Below, in pieces: positions 1-7,137 of a stretch of 23,593 nt of DNA. Source of the DNA: CAZSLZ01 sp964607865 (lineage in GTDB: Bacteria > Vulcanimicrobiota > JAJTBE01 > CAZSLZ01); contig CAZSLZ010000038.1 of assembly GCA_964607865.1 (NCBI GenBank), forward strand, positions 1 to 23,593, in the 5' to 3' direction. Position 1 is the stretch's first letter, and every line of letters begins with the position of its first letter. Under the pieces are notes generated by a model. It was not told the origin of the DNA, did no database searches, and saw nothing but the letters and a program-made list of their open reading frames with translations. A program made the translations under genes and the position numbers.

Positions 1-483
1 CTCACCATAATTTAAGTATTTTCTACCCTCCATATCTATTATTTCTATTTATGAAGTCGGTCGGGGATTCCTTGCCTTTTTATTATTGGATGTTTAAAAC
101 TATACCCTTTTTAATGCCCACCATGTCCCCGGAAGGTATTGATTCGGCATATTACCGGGATTCAGCTTTTTTGTTGCCTGGGCTGTTCATATTGTTCCGG
201 GGCTTTTCAAATCAAAAACCCTCACAAGAAAACTGGGCAAAGTTATCTATGTGTGTTGGTTTTATTGAATGTTCAGGCGCCAGACTGGAAAGCAAGAATT
301 GATGGCGAACCCGCCAGGGTTTTAAAGGCTAATTATCTTTTTCAGGCAGTTCCCGTATTTCCGGGAGACAAACAAATAGAAGTATATTATCAGCCTGATA
401 CTTATCAACCAGCTGTCATACTGTACTTTTTATGCTGGGCTTATACAGGTGTTTATACTCTTTTAAATAGAAATAAATTATAA
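1..483 (+). pseudogene. Remnant of a YfhO-like membrane protein (C-terminal part)
   Basis: The last ~70 codons (about 274-480, frame of position 139) read APDWKARIDGEPARVLKANY, then LFQAV, then a PGDKQIEVYYQP segment and a final hydrophobic helix, ending at TAA 481-483. This matches the usual C-terminal end of YfhO-family multi-pass membrane proteins (a YPGWKAYVDG-like motif, a RANYAFRAV-like motif, then a last TM helix). Upstream, that frame has stops at 13-15, 52-54 and 112-114. A different frame is open from the window edge to TGA 300-302 and is rich in hydrophobic residues. The gene therefore looks frameshifted or otherwise degraded, and its 5' part lies outside the window. Family assignment rests only on the C-terminal motif. 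It could also be a short intact protein started at TTG 139, which I consider unlikely. Confidence 0.5.
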
Positions 484-555
484 AAAAACGTGTTCAATAA
501 TAATATCTCAGGTATCGAACAGATTCTTTTTTTCTGTCTGTTAATAATTGTTACA

Positions 556-735
556 TTAAAATGACCACAGAATTATTGATTTATCGCCGGAACCCGAGAT
601 GATTTTCCTTCCGTCTTTTGTGAACCCTGCTGCGTAAACAGAGTGGCCATGCCCTTCAAGAACACCTTCGCATCTTCCGTTATTCAGGGTCCATACTCTC
701 TTGTTTTTGGCATCATTACCACTTACCAGCCTCTA
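556..735 (-). other. In-frame continuation of the kinase-WD40 gene beyond an amber codon
   Basis: Starting with TAG at 733-735 (minus strand), the same frame stays open for 58 more codons to TAA at 556-558. The codons directly after the TAG read RLVSGN and finish the interrupted repeat (FSTEG-stop-RLVSG against SPDGKYLASG in the preceding repeat). A further complete repeat follows, with a GH start, FTKDGRK, ISGSGDKSIILW and an end at SF. With this part the protein has seven WD40 blades, the usual number for a closed propeller. The stop falls where neighbouring repeats have Lys, Asn, Gln or Thr, one base from AAG or CAG. Either the codon is read through, or a recent nonsense mutation or consensus error has split the gene. 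Confidence 0.85.
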
Positions 736-2550
736 GCCTTCGGTAGAAAATTCCACTTTAAATATTATGTTCTCATGACCTGAAAAGGTATGCACACAGT
801 TTCTTGTCTGGACATCCCAGATTTTCACAGTCTGATCGCCCGAGCCCGATGCCAGATATTTACCATCAGGGGAAAATGCCACACAATAGACATAACTATC
901 GTGGCCTTCAAACTTTGCCAGTTCTTCTCCGGTTCTGGCATGCCATAAATAGATTGTGGCATCGTCGGATGCTGAAGCTACAGATTGGCCGTCAGGGGCA
1001 AACTTAACACTATTCACAGCTTCGACAACTTTATCTATGGTTATCATGGGCCGCCAGGATCTGGTGCTCCATATTTTTATGAGGCAGTCATAAGAGCCGG
1101 TAACAAAATAGTTGCCATCGGGAGAATAAGAAACCCCTCTTATCCAGTCGCTGTGTGCCTGAATGTCCTTGAAGGATTTTCCTGATTCCAATTCCCATAC
1201 CCGGATGGTTTTATCGTCGGAGCCGGAAATAATGAACTTTCCGTCGGGAGAAAAATCTACAGATCGAATCCAGTCGATATGGCCCATAAAAGATTTCATA
1301 AATTGGCCTGATTCGGCATTTATAATTTTAACGTCATTACTACCGGTACCGCAGGCTGCGCTGGTGCCGTCGGGAGAAAAACTGATACTGCAGATGCTGC
1401 TTTCAAAAAGTACATCAAACATTTTTTTCCATTTAACCGTACTGCCCGGTGTAATTACTGGAGTCGCAACTGCTCCCTGGGATGAAGCCTGGGTATCCAT
1501 ACTTGCTGTGGCAGTTGAAGAAGCAGTTACAACCGCTGGTAATTGTCCCGGAATGGCAGGGGTTGAAATGCCGCTGATTTTCAATAAATCCTGTATTACA
1601 TCTTCAATTTTTTCATATCTCACATCTATTTCTGTTTCCAGCATTCTGTTCAGAATTTCCTGGAGTCCGTCGGGAACATCATCACGATATTTGGACAGTT
1701 GAGGATAATCAAAAGGATTTCGGCTCCTGGGGTCATCTCCGCTTAATAAATAATGAAAAGTAGCGCCCAGGCTGTAAATATCCGATGCCAGAAAGAACTT
1801 GCCAAAAAAATGTTCAGGCGATGCGAAACCCGGAGTTCCAACTCTGGTATGGGTTCCGGTTTTCATTCCCACAGATTTTGCCACCCCGAAATCTACCTGG
1901 ACGATTTTATTATCAGGAGTAACCATGATATTTCCCGGTTTAATGTCCCGGTGAGTTATGGTGGGATCCTGTTTTTGAAGATATCCCAAAATCTGCAGGA
2001 CATTTATAATCCCGTTGAAAAGCTGGTCAGTCGAAATCTGGTTGTTCTGTGATTTTTTAATTATGCTTTCCAGATCCTCGCCCTTGATATATTCCATAAT
2101 AATATAAATACTGTTGCCTTCAAAAAAGTAATCGGTAACCCTGGGTAAACCCTGGTGCTTTAACCTGAAAAGCATCTTAGCTTCTTCCTTGAAATGCTTT
2201 TTTATGTATTCCCGCTCCTTGGGGGTGGCAAGGTAGGGGAGCATTTCTTTTACTACCACGTCAAACTCCATTTTTTCATCCCGGGCAAGATAAACCTTGC
2301 CCATTCCACCTTCGCCCAACTCCCTGGCAATAGTGTATCTGCCTTCCTGAAGGGTGCGGTCCGATGCTTCCTGAGTTTTTTGAACCGGAGGAACCAGAGG
2401 AACCACCGAAGCCTGTTTGACCAGCTCTTCAGTAGCGATCATAGACAGCAGGGAATTATTCTTCTTTTTTACCAGCTGTAATTTTTCACCGCAGAAAACA
2501 CAGAAAGTTGATTTGTCTTTGTTATTTTGGCCGCATTTTGGACAGAACAT
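733..2550 (-). CDS. Zinc-ribbon Ser/Thr protein kinase with WD40 propeller, interrupted by in-frame TAG
   Basis: A soluble eukaryotic-like (Hanks-type) kinase fused to a WD40 sensor or scaffold domain; no membrane segment is visible. From start 2550 the order is: zinc ribbon (Cys 3, 6, 17, 20), linker, kinase domain about 70-326, a Ser/Thr/Ala-rich linker, then WD40 repeats from about 380. The kinase motifs are complete: Gly loop GEGGMG, Lys101 in VVVKEM, HRDIKPGN (Asp202), DFG (220-222) and SPE, so it should be active. Position 2550 is preferred over 2568 because GAGG precedes it and the second Met starts directly at the FCPKCG zinc ribbon. It lies 67 nt downstream of mpl on the same strand and may be co-transcribed. 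At 733-735 a TAG cuts the sixth WD40 repeat, yet WD40 sequence continues in frame down to TAA 556-558. The stopped product keeps about five and a half blades. Confidence 0.9.
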   Translation of the reverse strand: MFCPKCGQNNKDKSTFCVFCGEKLQLVKKKNNSLLSMIATEELVKQASVVPLVPPVQKTQEASDRTLQEGRYTIARELGEGGMGKVYLARDEKMEFDVVVKEMLPYLATPKEREYIKKHFKEEAKMLFRLKHQGLPRVTDYFFEGNSIYIIMEYIKGEDLESIIKKSQNNQISTDQLFNGIINVLQILGYLQKQDPTITHRDIKPGNIMVTPDNKIVQVDFGVAKSVGMKTGTHTRVGTPGFASPEHFFGKFFLASDIYSLGATFHYLLSGDDPRSRNPFDYPQLSKYRDDVPDGLQEILNRMLETEIDVRYEKIEDVIQDLLKISGISTPAIPGQLPAVVTASSTATASMDTQASSQGAVATPVITPGSTVKWKKMFDVLFESSICSISFSPDGTSAACGTGSNDVKIINAESGQFMKSFMGHIDWIRSVDFSPDGKFIISGSDDKTIRVWELESGKSFKDIQAHSDWIRGVSYSPDGNYFVTGSYDCLIKIWSTRSWRPMITIDKVVEAVNSVKFAPDGQSVASASDDATIYLWHARTGEELAKFEGHDSYVYCVAFSPDGKYLASGSGDQTVKIWDVQTRNCVHTFSGHENIIFKVEFSTEG

Positions 2551-2617
2551 AATAAAATAAAACCTCATTTGTAATGAATATTACATGATTTTTCTAGTAA
2601 GCTGGTTTACATCCTTC

Positions 2618-4048
2618 TTAATTCTTAACTGTAAGGGTGTTTTTCAAACTTGACGGTAATTTCTTATAAATATTTCCGAAACCACCGTTGGACATTATAA
2701 GTATGATTTCACCGCCCTTTATTTTCTGGTTTATGAAACTTATTATTTCATCAACCTGACTGATATGACATGCATCAATTCCCCTGGTTTTTATATCATT
2801 TGCAAGTTTGTCCGGGTTCATCAGTTCATCAGGTGCAATCTGGCTGCTGTTGTAAACTCCTGCCACAATAACCTGGTCAGCACCGGGAAAAGATTCGGGA
2901 TACTGCTCCTGAAAGAAATTACGCCGGCTGGTGTTGGTTCTGGGTTCATAAATACATATAAGTTTTCGCTCCTTAAAACGTGCCTTCACTGCTTTCACGG
3001 TTTCTCTTACTTTGGTGGGATGATGGGCAAAATCATCAATTATAATTGTGTTGTTAATTTCAAAAATTATTTCCTGGCGTCGTTTTATTCCACGAAAAGT
3101 ATTAAACCCATCCTGGATGATTCCTGGCTCGATTCCGTGATGTAAAGCGACTATAGCCACAGCAGCTGCATTGGAAGCGTTATGAGCTCCCCAGAGTGGT
3201 ATATTAAAGGTAAGGTTTTCTTCGCCGTTTCTGCAGAGAGTAAAACTGGCACCTGTTTCATTCAATTCTAAATTACAAATACGAACATCTGCATCTGAAT
3301 TATAACCATAAGTTAAAACCCTGCATTGTGCTTTCTCAATAACTTCCAATACATTTGAATAATCAGCGCAGGCTACAAGTAAACCATTTTGAGGTATAAT
3401 TGAAACAAATTTTTCAAATGCCGATTTCACATGATCAAGATCTTTGTAAATATCGCCATGGTCAAACTCCACACTGGTTAAAACAGCTGTCTGAGGTTTA
3501 TAATGCCAGAATTTTGGAACTTTATCGAAATATGCGCTGTCGTATTCATCGCCTTCAATAATGAAATAATTACCATTTCCCACTTTGGAGTTGGAATTAA
3601 AATTCTTCAGAATGCCTCCCACCATAAAACCAGGATCTTTGCCCGCTTTTTCGAAAACCCAGGCTGCCAGTGAAGTGGTGGTGGTCTTGCCATGAGTTCC
3701 ACCCACAACAATGGAATGTCTGTCTTTTATGAAAAATTCTGCAATAGCAGCCGGCAGATGCATATAAGGAATGCCACGCTTCATAATTTCACAGGCTTCT
3801 AGATTAGTTCTTTTAACGGTATTTCCTACTATTACCAGGTCCGGATTAACATCCAGGTTTTCAGGCTTGAAACCCTCCATAATTTCAATACCCAGGCTTC
3901 CTAAATAGGTACTCATGGGAGGATAAACACCCTGATCCGACCCCGTTACCTTATAACCTTGCTTGAGCAGCATGGCGGCAAGGGCTCCCATGGCTGTGCC
4001 ACAAATTGCTGTAATATGAATATGCTTTACTTCATTATTATTGGCCAT
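2618..4048 (-). CDS. mpl: UDP-N-acetylmuramate:L-alanyl-gamma-D-glutamyl-meso-diaminopimelate ligase (murein peptide ligase)
   Basis: Cytoplasmic Mur-ligase-family enzyme that attaches recovered murein tripeptide to UDP-MurNAc, so cell-wall peptides are reused. It shows the Mpl-type N-terminal motif ICGTAMGALA (15-24), the P-loop GGTHGKTTTTS (116-126), the central Mur ligase region with EGDEYD and EFDHGDIY, the C-terminal domain with DDFAHHPTKV, and the terminal MSNGGFG motif typical of Mpl. The 476-residue length fits the family. The start at 4048 has an excellent AAGGTGG five bases upstream; earlier in-frame starts up to 4141 have no comparable site and add an atypical N-terminus. The kinase gene follows on the same strand, and the divergent lipoprotein gene lies upstream. 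Mpl instead of MurC is supported by the GTAMG and MSNGGFG motifs, but the two are related. Confidence 0.9.
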   Translation of the reverse strand: MANNNEVKHIHITAICGTAMGALAAMLLKQGYKVTGSDQGVYPPMSTYLGSLGIEIMEGFKPENLDVNPDLVIVGNTVKRTNLEACEIMKRGIPYMHLPAAIAEFFIKDRHSIVVGGTHGKTTTTSLAAWVFEKAGKDPGFMVGGILKNFNSNSKVGNGNYFIIEGDEYDSAYFDKVPKFWHYKPQTAVLTSVEFDHGDIYKDLDHVKSAFEKFVSIIPQNGLLVACADYSNVLEVIEKAQCRVLTYGYNSDADVRICNLELNETGASFTLCRNGEENLTFNIPLWGAHNASNAAAVAIVALHHGIEPGIIQDGFNTFRGIKRRQEIIFEINNTIIIDDFAHHPTKVRETVKAVKARFKERKLICIYEPRTNTSRRNFFQEQYPESFPGADQVIVAGVYNSSQIAPDELMNPDKLANDIKTRGIDACHISQVDEIISFINQKIKGGEIILIMSNGGFGNIYKKLPSSLKNTLTVKN

Positions 4049-4184
4049 AATTACCACCTTAAAAATAATTTCCTTATACTTATTTCCATAAAAAAAATAT
4101 TCCTTTATTGTGTCGGTTTTACAGGAATTTTTATTGTTCAAATGAAGTTATACAAAGAAATTTGAATTATATTTATATTTTACT

Positions 4185-4224
4185 AGTAAATATTGATATT
4201 TATAAGTAAATATTGATATTTATA
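4185..4224. repeat. Perfect 20-bp tandem duplication upstream of the lipoprotein gene
   Basis: The unit AGTAAATATTGATATTTATA occurs at 4185-4204 and again at 4205-4224 without a mismatch, followed by a partial third copy (ATTAAATAT, from 4225). It sits in the divergent gap between mpl (minus) and the lipoprotein (plus), about 27-66 bases before the lipoprotein start. Each unit holds TTGATA, and TATAAT occurs at 4221-4226, but the spacing does not make a good sigma-70 promoter. It may be a pair of operator half-sites or a simple slippage product. Confidence 0.8.
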
Positions 4225-4250
4225 ATTAAATATGGAAGGGAGTCTTGTTT

Positions 4251-5846
4251 ATGAAATTCAAGAAGAAAAAAGTTTTGACAGCGGTTTTAATGGCAGTAAT
4301 GCTCATTTTTTCCGTTGTATTTCTATCCTCCTGCGGAGGCGGCGGAGGCGGCACCAGCTCCGGTGGAGGCGGCGGTGGAAACAACGGCGGAACCGATGTC
4401 AGCACCACCGGAATAATTATGGGCAACTGTGTTGATTCCGACGGTTCTGCTATTTCCAATGTAAACGTTACCTATAACGGAACCACAGTTACCAGTAACG
4501 AACAGGGGTTCTTTACATTTACCGATGTTACCCCAGGCGACGGTGTAATTAAAATTGAAAAGGATGGTTATTGCACAGCTTATCAGAATGTTAAGGTTGT
4601 CGCTGGTGATCAGTCGTTTGTCAATGTCTATATGACTGCAGTCGACACCACCGAGACGGTGGACGCCACCACCGAAAATACCGTTACTGACAGCAGTGGC
4701 GGAGCTGTTACAATTCCTGCAAATTCGATTGTTGATTCCAACGGCTCAGCTGTTTCCAGCGCTGTGGTTAAGGTTACCAGTGTAAAGCCTTCTTCAGCCA
4801 ACTATGCCAGCGTTTTTCCCGGCCAGTTTACTTCCAGCGACGATGAACCTCTTATAAGTTATGGTATTTTGAACCTGGAAATTGAAGACTCAGCTGGAAA
4901 TGAACTTTACCTGAACGGTGGAACCACTCTTACTATGGACTTCCCCCTGGATTCCGCCCACGATCCGGGCGCAACCTGCCCGTTTTATTATTTTGACAAC
5001 AGCACCGGTAAATGGGTAAGCAGTGGAACTGCCACAAAAACTACTGTTGGCGCCAATACCGTATTCCAGATAAATTATACCAAGGCTCTGGGTTCGAAAG
5101 CTGCGCCTGTGGCAAGATGGTATAATATTGATATTCCCATTTCTGATCGTTCTTACAAATTGGTAACAGTAAGAGGCATGGACAATCAGCCGGTAAAGAA
5201 TGCTGAAGTGTATCTTGACGGTACCGGTTATCGCCAGAAAGGCTGGACCGGTGACGACGGCCAGGTTCTTATTACAACAAAGGCAAACGATTCAATTACT
5301 GTGTGGGCAAGAAAGGGTACTGTTGAGTCAAGCAAGACCAGCGAAACTGCCGCAGCAACCGGCCAGACCCTGGAAAACACCATCAGCCTGACAAAACCTC
5401 TGGTTACAGTTACCCTTACCTGGGGTGATAAACCCACCGACCTTGATTCTCATACCACTGGCCCTACCGAATCAGGAACCCGGTTCCATGTCTATTATGC
5501 TTCAATGGGCAGCCTCACTACAACGCCATTCTGTTCGCTGGATACCGACGACGTAACATCATATGGCCCGGAAATTACCACCATAACCAAGTTACTGGAA
5601 GGTACCTATAGATATTCAGTACACAACTATTCCGGACAGGATTCCCATCCCATGGAAAGCTCCGGTTGTGTAATCAATGTGGTTGCTCCCAATAATACAA
5701 TTACCCGTTACACTATCCCCACATCAAACCCCAGCAATGGTAATGTATGGAAAGTATTTGAACTCAATGTGGATTCTTCAGGCAATGCAACTATTTCCAG
5801 TCTGAATACCTATACTACTGTAACCAGTGAAACAGAAATCGAATAA
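4251..5846 (+). CDS. Secreted lipoprotein with carboxypeptidase-regulatory-like and DUF2135/YfaP-like beta domains
   Basis: The 531-residue product starts with Lys-rich MKFKKKK, a hydrophobic stretch and a lipobox FLSSC, so Cys28 should be lipidated and the protein anchored at the cell surface or in the periplasm. A Gly-rich low-complexity linker follows (about 29-47). Next comes a CarboxypepD_reg-like beta-sandwich (VDSDGSAISNVNVTY, with GFFTF and TPGDG turns, about 52-115), then a middle region with IPANSIVDSNGSAV and another regulatory-like repeat (MDNQPVKNAEVYLDGTGY). Near the C-terminus is TLTWGDKPTDLDSHTTGP with YGPE and GTYRYSVHNYS, a signature of DUF2135/YfaP-like domains. Start 4251 is chosen for GGGAG eight bases upstream; a TTG at 4245 is worse. 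The role is unknown; surface adhesion or envelope binding is a guess. The gene is monocistronic and ends at a strong terminator. Confidence 0.8.
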   Translation: MKFKKKKVLTAVLMAVMLIFSVVFLSSCGGGGGGTSSGGGGGGNNGGTDVSTTGIIMGNCVDSDGSAISNVNVTYNGTTVTSNEQGFFTFTDVTPGDGVIKIEKDGYCTAYQNVKVVAGDQSFVNVYMTAVDTTETVDATTENTVTDSSGGAVTIPANSIVDSNGSAVSSAVVKVTSVKPSSANYASVFPGQFTSSDDEPLISYGILNLEIEDSAGNELYLNGGTTLTMDFPLDSAHDPGATCPFYYFDNSTGKWVSSGTATKTTVGANTVFQINYTKALGSKAAPVARWYNIDIPISDRSYKLVTVRGMDNQPVKNAEVYLDGTGYRQKGWTGDDGQVLITTKANDSITVWARKGTVESSKTSETAAATGQTLENTISLTKPLVTVTLTWGDKPTDLDSHTTGPTESGTRFHVYYASMGSLTTTPFCSLDTDDVTSYGPEITTITKLLEGTYRYSVHNYSGQDSHPMESSGCVINVVAPNNTITRYTIPTSNPSNGNVWKVFELNVDSSGNATISSLNTYTTVTSETEIE

Positions 5847-5861
5847 AGCAAATAAGCAAAT

Positions 5862-5894
5862 AAAAAAGGCTGTCCAGTGGGCAGCCTTTTTTTT
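5862..5894. terminator. Bidirectional Rho-independent terminator
   Basis: A stem of AAAAAAGGCTG pairs with CAGCCTTTTTTTT around a short inner stem and a three-base loop (AGT at 5876-5878). It has a run of A on the left and T on the right, so it works on both strands. It lies between the convergent lipoprotein gene (ends 5846) and the minus-strand unknown gene (ends 5910). Confidence 0.9.
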
Positions 5895-5909
5895 ATATCA
5901 GTTAAACGG

Positions 5910-6989
5910 TTATTGTTGCTCCTGCATTTTATTAAACAGGTGGAATTCATCCAGGTTGTTTATTGTAGAACCTTCGCCGTGTTCGCCATAGAAACTCAGG
6001 GAGCCAAGTTGAATTCCAATGGGGAAGGGGACTGAAACTCCGATTTCCCGCTTGGTCATTTCCTGAAAATAAACCGGTTCATCGTTATTTAAACGGGCAA
6101 GAGATTCAATCGCATTTATATCCTTGCCGATACGTTTAGATCGGGCTCCCTTTATTATTCCCACACCTGCGCCGATTGCAGCGCCTGCAGCGATTCCTAT
6201 AGGCCCGCCCATGGTGGCTCCCAGGGCGATTGCCGGAATGGAAAACAGGGAAGCTGCTCCTGCGCCTATACCTGCAAATTTAACACCTTTTGCGAGGGCG
6301 CCTTTTATCATTGATTTTATTTTCTGCCCTGTGGTTTCATGGGGTTTAATCATTTTCCAGGGATGCTGGCTATTCATGGTCCCTTTGGTGAAATATGCCA
6401 GTTGCCTGGCGGCAACTTTCAATTTTGGATCTTTTGAGGGATCAACCTGGACATTGGGGTTATATACATCATGCAGAAATTTAAGATCGGTATAGTTGTC
6501 AATTTTTATGGGCTCTCCAAACTTGACTTCCATACCTCCGGTTTTAAAACTGAACTGCCCGCTGCCTTCCTTGCCGTATATGTCTTTTGTTTTTCCCTTT
6601 AAAGATTGTGGGTCAAAACCTATTCCTATAACTCTTTTGGGCTGTAAAATCACAGCTTCACCTTTTCGCAGCCGCTGCAAAGCTTCAAATTCGCCAATTT
6701 CGGTTTTCTTCCTGATTCCCTTATCTTTGGGCTTATATACTTTCCAAGGAAAACCCTCGGATTCCATTTTCTGGGTAAAATAGCCCATCATTTTCGCCGC
6801 CTGTTCGTCGTTAATATTCTTATAAGACGGATCATCGGCAATTATATCAACATCAGATGGATTCTGGCCTGGAATGAATTCGTCCAGGGTACGCTTAACG
6901 TCTTCCCTGACCTTGCCGGAATCAAAAAACTTTTTTTTGTTATTTTGATAACCTGGATTTTTTACAATCTCGGATCTTATTCTATCCAT
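5910..6989 (-). CDS. Unknown protein with duplicated modules and a Gly/Ala-rich hydrophobic segment
   Basis: I do not recognise this 359-residue protein. It is built from two pairs of similar segments. Module A occurs at about 52-87 and 183-216; both contain a D-x-P segment, an AA(K/R) stretch, YFT and PWK-x-x-KP. Module B occurs at about 97-130 and 291-325; both show an E-(A/S)-L-x-RL stretch, E-x-V-x-(L/F)-Q and IG(I/V). Between A2 and B2 lies a Gly/Ala-rich hydrophobic stretch (about 235-280, with GAGAAS, GGPIGIAAGAAIGAGVGI) flanked by Lys, resembling glycine-zipper membrane-inserting segments. There is no signal peptide. The start has GAGGTG four bases upstream. It is alone on its strand, with ligA divergent upstream. 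A membrane-associated or pore-forming role is possible but is only an inference. Confidence 0.8.
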   Translation of the reverse strand: MDRIRSEIVKNPGYQNNKKKFFDSGKVREDVKRTLDEFIPGQNPSDVDIIADDPSYKNINDEQAAKMMGYFTQKMESEGFPWKVYKPKDKGIRKKTEIGEFEALQRLRKGEAVILQPKRVIGIGFDPQSLKGKTKDIYGKEGSGQFSFKTGGMEVKFGEPIKIDNYTDLKFLHDVYNPNVQVDPSKDPKLKVAARQLAYFTKGTMNSQHPWKMIKPHETTGQKIKSMIKGALAKGVKFAGIGAGAASLFSIPAIALGATMGGPIGIAAGAAIGAGVGIIKGARSKRIGKDINAIESLARLNNDEPVYFQEMTKREIGVSVPFPIGIQLGSLSFYGEHGEGSTINNLDEFHLFNKMQEQQ

Positions 6990-7137
6990 GGTTCACCTCG
7001 TAATTATAATTATTACACACTAATATATTAACACAAACACCCCGATAAATAAAGAAAAGAATGTTAAATAGTTGTAAAAAATAGGACAAATTCGGAAAAA
7101 ATAGAAAATATAACCTAAATTTTTCAGGAGAGATACA

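Noticed and set aside
519..545. Weak inverted repeat AACAGA/TCTGTT after the end of the kinase-WD40 frame, as a terminator
   Set aside because: The stem is only six AT-rich pairs with a loop of about 13 bases and no clean T-run at the right place, so it is not convincing.
1163..1702. Plus-strand open frame of 179 codons inside the kinase gene
   Set aside because: It lies antisense to strongly conserved kinase-WD40 coding sequence and has no ribosome binding site or recognisable motif.
4336..4395. GGCGGAGGC-type repeats resembling a minisatellite
   Set aside because: They encode the Gly-rich linker directly after the lipidated cysteine and are explained by protein-level low complexity.
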